Shown: one piece after another, positions 14,799 through 20,428 of the stretch
Layout: each line of letters starts with the position of its first letter
Numbering within the stretch: position 1 is the first letter of the stretch
Source of the DNA: an uncultured Eubacteriales bacterium
Lineage (GTDB): Bacteria > Bacillota > Clostridia > Oscillospirales > Oscillospiraceae
Reading direction: 5' to 3'
Length of the DNA: 20,428 nucleotides
Assembly: GCA_900550585.1 (NCBI GenBank)
Contig: URST01000035.1
Coordinates: 1-20,428 of the forward strand
The notes under the pieces: generated by a model
Seen by the model: the letters and a program-made list of their open reading frames with translations, nothing else
What the model was told of the DNA's origin: nothing
Databases searched by the model: none
Translations under genes and position numbers: made by a program

Positions 14799-15526
14799 AA
14801 ATGTGGGGCATTACCAATACCGGCCTGGTGCGCAGCGAGAACCAGGACGCCTACGCGGCGTTCACGGTGGGCGGCTGCCACGCGGCGGTGGTCTGCGACG
14901 GTATGGGCGGCACCAACGGCGGCCGCATCGCCAGCAGCATCGCCGTGGAGCGGTTTGAAAAAGAGCTGCAGGCCGTTCTGCAGGACGACGCCGGGGAGGA
15001 GCAGCTGCGGCAGGCCATGCTGTATGCCATCTCTCTGGCCAACGAGGCCATACGGTGGGAGGCGGCGAAAAACGCCGACTATCAGCATATGGGCACCACG
15101 CTGGTCTGCGCCCTGGCACGGGAGGAGCTGGTGATGGTGGGCAACATCGGCGACAGCCGCGCCTACCACATCACAGCGGAGGGCATCCGCCAGATCTCCC
15201 GTGACCACTCGGTGGTGGAGAACATGGTGGAGAAGGGAGACATCACCCCGCAGGAGGCCCGCCGCCACCCCAGCCGCAACCTGATCACCCGGGCGCTGGG
15301 CCCGGATATCCAGGCTCAGGCGGATACGTTTTCCGTGCCATGGAAACAGGGGGACTTCATCCTGCTGTGCACGGACGGACTGGTCAACACCGTCTCCGAT
15401 CAGGAGATGCTTTTTGAGGTGCTCCACGACGGCGATATCGAGAGCTGCCTGGATCACCTGCTGCAAATTTCGCTGCAGCGCGGCGCACCGGACAATATCA
15501 CGGCGGTGCTGCTGATGAACGCATAA
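14795..15526 (+). CDS. prpC: PP2C-family serine/threonine phosphatase, partner of PrkC
   Basis: A 243-residue cytoplasmic metal-dependent (PPM) phosphatase. Motifs in order are TGLVRSENQDAY (metal-binding D18), VVCDGMGGTNGG (D35), GNIGDSRAY, LLCTDGLVN and GAPDNITAVLL, which together supply the metal-binding aspartates of the family. Its usual role is to dephosphorylate the neighbouring PASTA kinase and its substrates, setting the phosphorylation level of cell-division, wall and translation proteins. The start overlaps the rlmN stop; prkC follows after 14 nt, the standard Firmicute pair. Length is normal with no accessory domain. Confidence 0.96.
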   Translation: MKMWGITNTGLVRSENQDAYAAFTVGGCHAAVVCDGMGGTNGGRIASSIAVERFEKELQAVLQDDAGEEQLRQAMLYAISLANEAIRWEAAKNADYQHMGTTLVCALAREELVMVGNIGDSRAYHITAEGIRQISRDHSVVENMVEKGDITPQEARRHPSRNLITRALGPDIQAQADTFSVPWKQGDFILLCTDGLVNTVSDQEMLFEVLHDGDIESCLDHLLQISLQRGAPDNITAVLLMNA

Positions 15527-15540
15527 AGGAGATGACAAAC

Positions 15541-17496
15541 ATGGATCAATACATAGGACGTATGCTGGACGATCGCTATGAAATTCTGGAGCTGATCGGT
15601 TCCGGCGGCATGGCAAATGTGTATAAGGCCAGATGTCATCGCCTGAACCGGCTGGTGGCTATCAAGATCCTCAAGAGCGATCTGGCGGACAACGCCGACT
15701 TCCGCCGCCGCTTCCGGGACGAGTCCCGGGCCGTGGCGCAGCTGTCCCACGCCAATATCGTCTCGGTGTACGACGTTTCCACCAGCGGTGAGACGGAGTA
15801 CATCGTCATGGAGCTGATCGATGGCATCACCCTGAAACAGTATATGGAGCGGCGGGGCCGCATGGACTGGCGCGAGTCGCTGCATTTCATCTCCCAGATC
15901 ATGCGCGGCCTGAGCCATGCCCACAGCCGGGGCATCATTCACCGGGACATCAAGCCCCAGAACATCATGGTGCTGCGGGACGGCAGCGTGAAGGTGGCCG
16001 ATTTCGGCATCGCCTGCCTTGCCAACGCCAGCCAGACCCTGACCCAGGAGGCATTGGGTTCCGTCCACTACATTTCTCCCGAGCAGGCCCGGGGCGACCG
16101 CATCGACGCCCGCTCCGACATCTATTCCGCCGGCGTGGTGCTGTATGAGATGCTGACGGGACGGCTGCCCTTTGAGGGCGACTCCGCCGTGTCCGTGGCT
16201 ATCCAGCACCTGAGCTCCGTGCCGCTGGCGCCCCGCGACATCGACCCCAGCATCCCCGAGCCGCTGGAGCTGATCTGCATGAAGGCCATGAACAGTGACC
16301 CGGACAAGCGGTATCCCACGGCGGACGCCATGCTGGAGGATCTGGAGAAGTTCCGCAAGGATCCCACTGTGGACATGGACTACATCCGTAAGGAGCTGGC
16401 GGAGGTGCAGCCGGACAGTGAGCCCACCATGCCGCTGCCCACGGCGCAGGTGACCACCGCCATGAAAAAGCGGGCGGATCAGCAGCGCCGCAGTGAGCCG
16501 GAGGAGGATTTCCGCCTCCGGGATAAGAAGTCCATCGCCATCATGGCGGGTATCTTTGCGGCGGCGCTGGTGCTGGTGTTCCTGCTGTTTAAGCTGATCT
16601 TGGGCGATTTCGGACCCGCCGGCAACAACAAGAGCTACGAGGTGCCCGATGTGCGGGGCAAAACCGTGGAGGAGGCCCAGCTCATGGACGGCGTCAAGGA
16701 TATTTTCGAGATCGTGGTTAAGGGCACCCAGCGATCCGATACCTACGAGCCGGGCCAGATCATCCAGCAGTCGCCGGAGGCGGGCAGGAGCCGCAAGAGC
16801 AACTTCGTCATCGAGGTCTATGTGGCCGCCGAGGAGATCAAGGTGGATATGCCCAATGTCACCGGCAAGGAGTACCGGCAGGCCCGCATCGAGCTGCAGG
16901 AGCTGAATCTGGACCTCCAGTTCGACTTCCTGAGCCAGAACTCCGACAGCTATGCCAAGGACATGGTGATCTCCACCGTTCCCGCTGCCGGCGAACCGCT
17001 GAAGCAGGGGCAGAAGGTCACGCTGTATGTCAGCACCGGTCCCAAGACCGTGACCGTGCCCACCTTCATCGGGCAGGACATCGCCATGGCTATCAAGAGC
17101 GCGCAGGACATGGGCCTAACGGTAGGCCAGCCGCTGTTTGACCCGTTCAGCAGCGTGGAGACGGGCCGCGTCACAGAACAGAGCATCGAGCCGCAGCAGG
17201 TGGTGGACGGCGGCACCCAGATCGTCTTTACCGTCAGCGGCAGCGGCGAGGAGGACATCATGACCCGCACCAAGGCGGTGGAGTTTACCCTGCCGGAGAA
17301 TATGGAGGGCATGATCAAGGTGGAATACGAGCAGGACGGCGAGATCATCGACAGCCAGTATGTCAGCTCCAACCTCCAGACCGTCAGCTACACTTTCACC
17401 GGTCAGGTGGGCGGCAGCTCCCTGGTCCGCGCTTATTTCACCTGCATCAACGACAACTCGGTGGCGTCCTCGCCCACGCAGGAGATCAGCTTTTGA
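15541..17496 (+). CDS. prkC: PASTA-domain Ser/Thr protein kinase
   Basis: A 651-residue membrane kinase. The kinase domain (about 13-270) has the glycine loop IGSGGMANV at 19-27, K42 in VAIKIL, H134-R135-D136, D154-F-G156 and the SPEQARG segment. A juxtamembrane region with many Thr/Arg follows, then one transmembrane helix at 331-353, then three PASTA repeats outside the cell at about 367-430, 434-499 and 502-567, and a further beta-rich domain at about 570-651. PASTA repeats sense muropeptides or lipid II; in Bacillus PrkC mediates germination responses to peptidoglycan fragments. ATG 15541 is chosen because AAGGAG at 15526-15531 is 9 nt upstream; an ATG at 15532 would overlap that site. 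The stop overlaps the TTG start of rsgA. Confidence 0.96.
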   Translation: MDQYIGRMLDDRYEILELIGSGGMANVYKARCHRLNRLVAIKILKSDLADNADFRRRFRDESRAVAQLSHANIVSVYDVSTSGETEYIVMELIDGITLKQYMERRGRMDWRESLHFISQIMRGLSHAHSRGIIHRDIKPQNIMVLRDGSVKVADFGIACLANASQTLTQEALGSVHYISPEQARGDRIDARSDIYSAGVVLYEMLTGRLPFEGDSAVSVAIQHLSSVPLAPRDIDPSIPEPLELICMKAMNSDPDKRYPTADAMLEDLEKFRKDPTVDMDYIRKELAEVQPDSEPTMPLPTAQVTTAMKKRADQQRRSEPEEDFRLRDKKSIAIMAGIFAAALVLVFLLFKLILGDFGPAGNNKSYEVPDVRGKTVEEAQLMDGVKDIFEIVVKGTQRSDTYEPGQIIQQSPEAGRSRKSNFVIEVYVAAEEIKVDMPNVTGKEYRQARIELQELNLDLQFDFLSQNSDSYAKDMVISTVPAAGEPLKQGQKVTLYVSTGPKTVTVPTFIGQDIAMAIKSAQDMGLTVGQPLFDPFSSVETGRVTEQSIEPQQVVDGGTQIVFTVSGSGEEDIMTRTKAVEFTLPENMEGMIKVEYEQDGEIIDSQYVSSNLQTVSYTFTGQVGGSSLVRAYFTCINDNSVASSPTQEISF

Positions 17497-18374
17497 GCCG
17501 GGGGCGCATTGAAAAGGCCCTCAGCGGCTTCTACTATGTGAACACCGGCGCTCAGGTGCTGCAGTGCCGCGCCCGGGGCAAGTTCCGGCGCGAGGGGCTC
17601 AGTCCGCTGGTGGGCGACTGGGTGCAGGTGCGGGAGCTGGGCGGCGGCGAGGGCTTTGTGGAGGCCGTGGAGCCCCGGAAGAACGTGTTTCTTCGCCCCT
17701 CCGCCGCCAACATCGACCAGCTGGTCATCATCGCCAGCGCCGCTGTTCCGGTGACGGAACCGTACCTCATCGACCGCATCGCCGCCATCGCGGCGCTGAG
17801 GGGCTGTCAGGTGCTGCTGTGCCTGAACAAGTGCGATCTGGACCCGGCGGACGAGCTGTACGGCATCTACGCCCGCTCCGCCATACAGGTGCTGCGCGTC
17901 AGCGCCGTGACAGGGGAGGGGATGGATGCGCTGCATACCGCAATAGCCGGCAGGCTGAACGCCTTTACAGGCAATTCCGGTGTCGGCAAGTCCAGCATCC
18001 TCAACGCCCTCTCGCCGCAGCTGACGCTGCCGGTGGGGGAGGTCAGCAAGGCGCTGGGCCGAGGCCGCCACACCACCCGCCATGTGGAGATGTTCCCGCT
18101 GGGCGGTGAGACATGGGTCATCGACACGCCGGGTTTCTCCTCCTTCGACACGCAGGAGATGGATCTGGAGCTGAAGGAGCATCTGCCGGAGACATTCCCG
18201 GAGTTCGCGCCCTATCTGGGGCAGTGCCGCTTTGTGGGGTGCAGCCATACCAAGGAGAAGGGTTGCCGTGTCCTGCAGGCGGTGAAGGACGGAGACATCC
18301 ATCCCAGCCGCCACCGCAGCTATGTCCGGCTGTATGAGGAGCTGAAGGATTTGAAAGCCTGGGAAAAGAAGTAA
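17493..18374 (+). CDS. rsgA: Ribosome small-subunit-dependent GTPase A
   Basis: A 293-residue circularly permuted GTPase that checks late 30S ribosome maturation; the Bacillus homologue CpgA is a PrkC substrate. An OB-fold N-terminus (about 1-65) is followed by GTPase motifs in permuted order: G4 NKCD at 112-115, G1 GNSGVGKSS at 160-168, G3 DTPG at 211-214. A C-terminal zinc site follows with C245, C250, H252 and C258. The start is TTG 17493, overlapping the prkC stop as TTGA, with AGGAG at 17480-17484 spaced 8 nt upstream; this places S2-R3-G4 at the expected N-terminus. A strong terminator begins 14 nt after the stop. The rpe and thiamine-pyrophosphokinase genes that follow in Bacillus are absent here. 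Confidence 0.96.
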   Translation: MSRGRIEKALSGFYYVNTGAQVLQCRARGKFRREGLSPLVGDWVQVRELGGGEGFVEAVEPRKNVFLRPSAANIDQLVIIASAAVPVTEPYLIDRIAAIAALRGCQVLLCLNKCDLDPADELYGIYARSAIQVLRVSAVTGEGMDALHTAIAGRLNAFTGNSGVGKSSILNALSPQLTLPVGEVSKALGRGRHTTRHVEMFPLGGETWVIDTPGFSSFDTQEMDLELKEHLPETFPEFAPYLGQCRFVGCSHTKEKGCRVLQAVKDGDIHPSRHRSYVRLYEELKDLKAWEKK

Positions 18375-18387
18375 AAAACCGCTTTGC

Positions 18388-18418
18388 AAAAGCGGGGTGC
18401 GTCTGCACCCCGCTTTTT
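18388..18418 (+). terminator. Strong intrinsic terminator after rsgA, probably bidirectional
   Basis: A 13-bp stem is formed by AAAAGCGGGGTGC (18388-18400) and its complement (18405-18417), around a GTCT loop. The U tract TTTTT at 18414-18418 overlaps the end of the stem, and the matching A run on the other side could act on the minus strand. A second, smaller hairpin (18379-18385 with 18389-18395) overlaps the 5' arm and cannot coexist with it. This ends the long housekeeping run and precedes the sporulation module. Confidence 0.93.
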
Positions 18419-18433
18419 CTGCGCCCATATACT
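18407..18433 (+). promoter_or_regulatory. Possible mother-cell (sigma-E/sigma-K type) promoter before the small membrane gene
   Basis: CATATACT at 18426-18433 resembles the -10 of sigma-E and sigma-K promoters (CATA core). CACC at 18406-18409, 16 nt upstream, would match the short sigma-K -35 element, but it lies within the terminator stem. No good ATA-type sigma-E -35 is seen. The predicted transcript start near 18440 would leave only about 16 nt before ATG 18456, with the ribosome-binding site at its very end. Suggestive only. Confidence 0.35.
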
Positions 18434-18455
18434 GGAACAAAGGAGGTGTTCCGGT

Positions 18456-18617
18456 ATGAGAGGGTGGAACTGCGGCGGATTCTTCATCGGCATCTGTGCG
18501 CTGGCGTTGGGACTGGGCATTCTGATCGCGGCCGTTTTTCCTGTGGGATGCCTGATGTTTCTGGTGGCATTTCTGCTCATCGCCTGCGGGATCGCCTGCC
18601 TGAAGAATAGGAGGTAG
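18456..18617 (+). CDS. Small two-helix membrane protein, unknown function
   Basis: A 53-residue hydrophobic protein that I do not recognise. After a short N-terminus (MRGWNCGG), two hydrophobic segments at about residues 9-27 and 29-48 are separated by a proline (F-P-V-G), suggesting a helical hairpin, with a basic C-terminal end (KNRR). Four cysteines occur (C6, C14, C32, C44, C48 gives five in total), many for so small a protein. An excellent ribosome-binding site AAAGGAGGT at 18439-18447 with 8-9 nt spacing supports real translation and the ATG at 18456. The gene is followed 4 nt later by spoVM, whose ribosome-binding site lies in its last codons, so the two appear co-translated; a role at the forespore membrane is an inference from that position. 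Confidence 0.75.
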   Translation: MRGWNCGGFFIGICALALGLGILIAAVFPVGCLMFLVAFLLIACGIACLKNRR

Positions 18618-18621
18618 CGCC

Positions 18622-18696
18622 ATGAAGATCGTCGTCTGGAAGTCACCGCGCATCCTGCGCGGCCTACTGCGCAGCATTTTCGGGATCCGGGAATAA
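18622..18696 (+). CDS. spoVM: Stage V sporulation protein M (24-residue microprotein)
   Basis: A 24-codon gene encoding a short amphipathic peptide. Compared from memory with the 26-residue Bacillus subtilis SpoVM it aligns without gaps over at least 21 positions, with identical M1, K2, K7, P9, L12, G14, R17 and G21 and several conservative changes (R10, I11, L15, L16). P9 is the residue known to set its shallow membrane insertion. SpoVM recognises the convex forespore membrane and anchors the coat ATPase SpoIVA. AGGAGGT at 18609-18615, 6 nt before the ATG, is a near-perfect ribosome-binding site. The location downstream of prpC-prkC-rsgA mirrors Bacillus, where spoVM follows the same cluster after rpe and thiN. 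The gene is too short for standard gene finders and could be left unannotated. Confidence 0.88.
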   Translation: MKIVVWKSPRILRGLLRSIFGIRE

Positions 18697-18719
18697 CGGG
18701 GGCCGTCCTCTCATACCAT
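18691..18719 (+). promoter_or_regulatory. Candidate sigma-E-type promoter for sipL
   Basis: CATACCAT at 18712-18719 matches the sigma-E -10 consensus CATACAAT at seven of eight positions. GAATAAC at 18691-18697 supplies the central ATA of the -35 element; 16 nt separate that ATA from the -10, the spacing expected for sigma-E. The -35 overlaps the last codons and stop of spoVM. Start of transcription would be near 18726. SipL synthesis is under sigma-E in Clostridioides difficile, which fits. I compared with the consensus by eye only. Confidence 0.5.
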
Positions 18720-18746
18720 GGCAGTACAACGGAGAAATGAGAGGGC
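18705..18746 (+). repeat. Inverted repeat spanning the sipL promoter and ribosome-binding site
   Basis: Arms 18705-18714 and 18737-18746 pair over 10 bp (one G-T wobble, eight perfect central pairs CCTCTCAT/ATGAGAGG) around a 22-nt loop. There is no U tract, so it is not an intrinsic terminator. The 5' arm overlaps the putative -10 element and the 3' arm contains GAGAGG (18739-18744), the likely ribosome-binding site of sipL. Confidence 0.6.
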
Positions 18747-18752
18747 AAGAGC

Positions 18753-20249
18753 ATGGAATTAGGCTTACAATTCACAGACCTGACCTGCTGGGAAAAGACA
18801 GGTCACGCGGCGGTCAGCCATGAGGAGACGATGGAGACCGCCATCGCGGAATACTGCCCCGACATGACGCGGATCGTCAGCGCCTGCGGGCAGCTGTACA
18901 TCCGGGAAAAAACCGCGTCGGAGGAGGGCGTCACCGTCTCCGGCACGGTGCGTGTCACGGTGCTGTACACGTCGGAAGAAAGCGCCGGGCTGCGGAGCCT
19001 GGCGGTATCGGTGCCCTACACCTGTACGGCGGAGGACCGGCAGCTGGCGTCATCACAGCTCATCTGGGCCACGGGCCGCCTGCTGCTGGTGGAGGCCCAG
19101 GCCGTCACGGCACGGAAGCTGTATGTGCGCATCCTGCCGGAGGTGACTATGACCGGCTTCACCCGCGTACCGCACCGCTTCTGCAGCGGTGTGGAGGAGA
19201 ACAGCGCTCTGCGCACCCGCTGCCGGGAGCACACCGTCAGCCTTCTGGATGCCGCCGCGGAGCGGGACATCAGCATGACCCAGGAGGTGCAGGCATCGCC
19301 GGTGCCGGAGGAGCTGCTGCTGTACCGGCTGTATCCCCGGCTCACCAGCTGCCGGACGGTGGGAAACAAGCTGGTGGTCAAGGGCGAGGTCACGCTGTCC
19401 GCTCTGTACCGCGGGCAGGACCAGCAGCTGCATACATACGACGGGGAGCTGCCGCTGTCCCAGATACTGGACGGCGCCGGCCTGCCGGAGGACGGCGAGT
19501 ACACCGCCCGGCTCTGTCTCACCGGCGGGGAGGTGCGGGTGCTGCGCTCCGACACAGGCGGTGGCTTCTCCGTCACCGTGGAGCTGCGGCTGCTGCTGTG
19601 CGCCTACCGCGCGGCGCAGTACACCTGCGTGGAGGATCTGTACAGCATCCGCCAGCCGGTGCGGCTGACACAGGAGACGGCAACGGTCCCGTCCGCCCGT
19701 CCCGACCGTGCCCTGCGGGAGGAGACGGTGGAGCATCTGGACTTCGGCGGGAACAAGCCGTTCTTCTTCATCACCGACGCGGACTGCGCCGCCGCATCCG
19801 TCACCACGGAGGAAGGACAGTCCGCCCTGCGCACCACTGTCCGGACGCGGCTTTTGTATCTGGACGAGTCGGATACGCCGTCTGTCACCGAGCGCACGGC
19901 GGAGGTGGTACTGCCGGTGAAGGAGCCGGTGCAGGGCGTGTCCTGCGGCCTGTCCGGCGCACCGGAGGTGCAGATGGGCACCGGCGGCTGCGACGTGCGG
20001 CAGGTGGTGACGTTCCTGGCGGAGGACATCCGGCCGGAGCCGTTTGCCGCCGTCAGCGGCGGAGAGCTGCTGGAGCCGGCGGAGCAGGAGCGCATGCCGT
20101 CGCTGGTGCTGCGCCGTCTGCTGCCGGGCGAGACGCTGTGGGACGTGGCGAAGCAGTATCGCACCGACGAGACGCTGCTGCGCACCGTCAACCAGCTGGA
20201 GGGGGAGGAGCTGCCGGATAAAATGCTGCTGATCCCCCGTGTCCGCTGA
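18753..20249 (+). CDS. sipL: SPOCS (DUF3794) and LysM domain protein, SipL-like spore morphogenesis factor
   Basis: A 498-residue protein with an N-terminal DUF3794/SPOCS-type unit (about 25-130; e.g. IAEYCPDMTRIVSACG, VSGTVRVTVLYTSEE), at least one more similar unit (about 180-290; e.g. VVKGEVTLSALYRGQDQQL) and probably a third (about 320-440), ending in a LysM domain at about 453-498 (LLPGETLWDVAKQYRTDETL). There is no signal peptide or transmembrane helix. This is the architecture of Clostridioides difficile SipL, which binds the coat ATPase SpoIVA through its LysM domain and is needed to localise the coat around the forespore. Its position directly after spoVM, another SpoIVA partner, strongly supports this role. 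GAGAGG at 18739-18744 is 8 nt before ATG 18753. Other SPOCS/LysM spore proteins exist, so orthology to SipL is likely but not proven. Confidence 0.8.
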   Translation: MELGLQFTDLTCWEKTGHAAVSHEETMETAIAEYCPDMTRIVSACGQLYIREKTASEEGVTVSGTVRVTVLYTSEESAGLRSLAVSVPYTCTAEDRQLASSQLIWATGRLLLVEAQAVTARKLYVRILPEVTMTGFTRVPHRFCSGVEENSALRTRCREHTVSLLDAAAERDISMTQEVQASPVPEELLLYRLYPRLTSCRTVGNKLVVKGEVTLSALYRGQDQQLHTYDGELPLSQILDGAGLPEDGEYTARLCLTGGEVRVLRSDTGGGFSVTVELRLLLCAYRAAQYTCVEDLYSIRQPVRLTQETATVPSARPDRALREETVEHLDFGGNKPFFFITDADCAAASVTTEEGQSALRTTVRTRLLYLDESDTPSVTERTAEVVLPVKEPVQGVSCGLSGAPEVQMGTGGCDVRQVVTFLAEDIRPEPFAAVSGGELLEPAEQERMPSLVLRRLLPGETLWDVAKQYRTDETLLRTVNQLEGEELPDKMLLIPRVR

Positions 20250-20257
20250 ATTGTGCA

Positions 20258-20287
20258 TTGACTTTCCCGGTGCCTGTGGGGTAGAAT
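20258..20287 (+). promoter_or_regulatory. Vegetative promoter of the RNase P RNA gene
   Basis: TTGACT at 20258-20263 and TAGAAT at 20282-20287 are separated by 18 nt, one mismatch each from the sigma-A consensus. The expected start near 20294 coincides with the 5' end of the RNase P RNA. The promoter begins only 9 nt after the sipL stop, and I see no terminator between them. Confidence 0.8.
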
Positions 20288-20292
20288 AACGG

Positions 20293-20428
20293 TTGCGAGC
20301 AGGCTGGACAGTCGCGGGGACAAGGCGAAAGCCTGTTCATGAGGAAAGTCCGGGCTCCACAGGGCAAGAATAACGGGTAACGCCCGCCGAAGGCGACTTC
20401 AGGAAAAGTGCAACAGAGATATACCGCC
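20293..20428 (+). ncRNA. rnpB: RNase P RNA, class A, 5' part (cut by window end)
   Basis: This is the catalytic RNA of RNase P, which removes 5' leaders from pre-tRNAs. Recognisable parts: ACAGTCGC at 20308-20315; a P3-like hairpin with GAAA tetraloop at 20318-20338; the universally conserved GAGGAAAGTCCGGGCTCC block beginning at 20341; the following ACAGGGCA; the GGGTAACGCCC hairpin near 20375-20385; and GTGCAACAGAGATATACCGCC-type sequence at the right edge. The order matches class A RNA as in Escherichia coli. About 135 nt of an expected 350-400 are present; the 3' portion lies outside. The exact 5' end is estimated from promoter spacing and the P1 strand. Confidence 0.96.

Noticed and set aside
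1..20428. CRISPR arrays, insertion sequences, phage genes, toxin-antitoxin pairs, tRNAs
   Set aside because: I looked for spaced repeats, transposase motifs, terminal inverted repeats, integrase motifs and tRNA T-arm sequences and found none that stand up.

Overview
The window is GC-rich, tightly packed bacterial chromosome with every recognisable gene on the + strand. The gene set and order (remA-gmk-rpoZ-priA-def-fmt-rsmB-rlmN-prpC-prkC-rsgA, plus CdaA/CdaR, SpoVM and a SipL-like protein) point to a spore-forming member of the Firmicutes. High GC together with DUF5685, the Se/S-carrier pair and a SipL-like SPOCS/LysM protein suggests a clostridial gut lineage of the Oscillospiraceae type; that placement is inference. 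I see no mobile element, CRISPR array, tRNA or prophage gene.

Layout. (1) 1-837: the end of ispD and all of ispF (MEP isoprenoid pathway), closed by a strong hairpin terminator. (2) 886-2255: a small putative Se/S carrier translationally overlapped with a class V cysteine-desulfurase-like enzyme. (3) 2256-2365: an AT-rich island with a near-consensus vegetative promoter. (4) 2366-18374: a nearly gapless run of 17 genes: cdaA-cdaR (c-di-AMP synthesis and its regulator), an RseC-like membrane protein, a DUF5685 protein, a J-domain protein with a Cys-rich tail, yicC, remA, gmk, rpoZ, priA, def, fmt, rsmB, rlmN, prpC, prkC and rsgA. Many junctions are ATGA or TTGA overlaps, so translational coupling is extensive. 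The run ends at a strong terminator at 18388-18418. (5) 18419-20249: a sporulation module: a 53-residue membrane protein, a 24-codon spoVM microgene that automatic gene callers would easily miss, and a SipL-like protein with SPOCS and LysM domains. (6) 20258-20428: a vegetative promoter and the first ~135 nt of a class A RNase P RNA, cut by the window edge.

How the parts fit. The central run combines nucleotide supply (Gmk), transcription (RpoZ), replication restart (PriA), N-formyl-methionine metabolism (Def, Fmt), rRNA modification (RsmB, RlmN), ribosome assembly (RsgA), and two cell-wall/growth signalling systems (CdaA/CdaR and PrkC/PrpC). The downstream module is more unusual: SpoVM and SipL are both known, in other species, to act through the spore-coat ATPase SpoIVA at the forespore surface, and here their genes are neighbours. 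I see mother-cell sigma-factor-like elements upstream of this module, and an inverted repeat that could hide the sipL ribosome-binding site in read-through transcripts.

The most interesting leads are the spoVM/sipL module and its regulatory DNA, the resemblance of the DUF5685 protein to squalene/phytoene-synthase motifs, its overlap with the Cys-tailed J protein, and the Se/S carrier-desulfurase pair.
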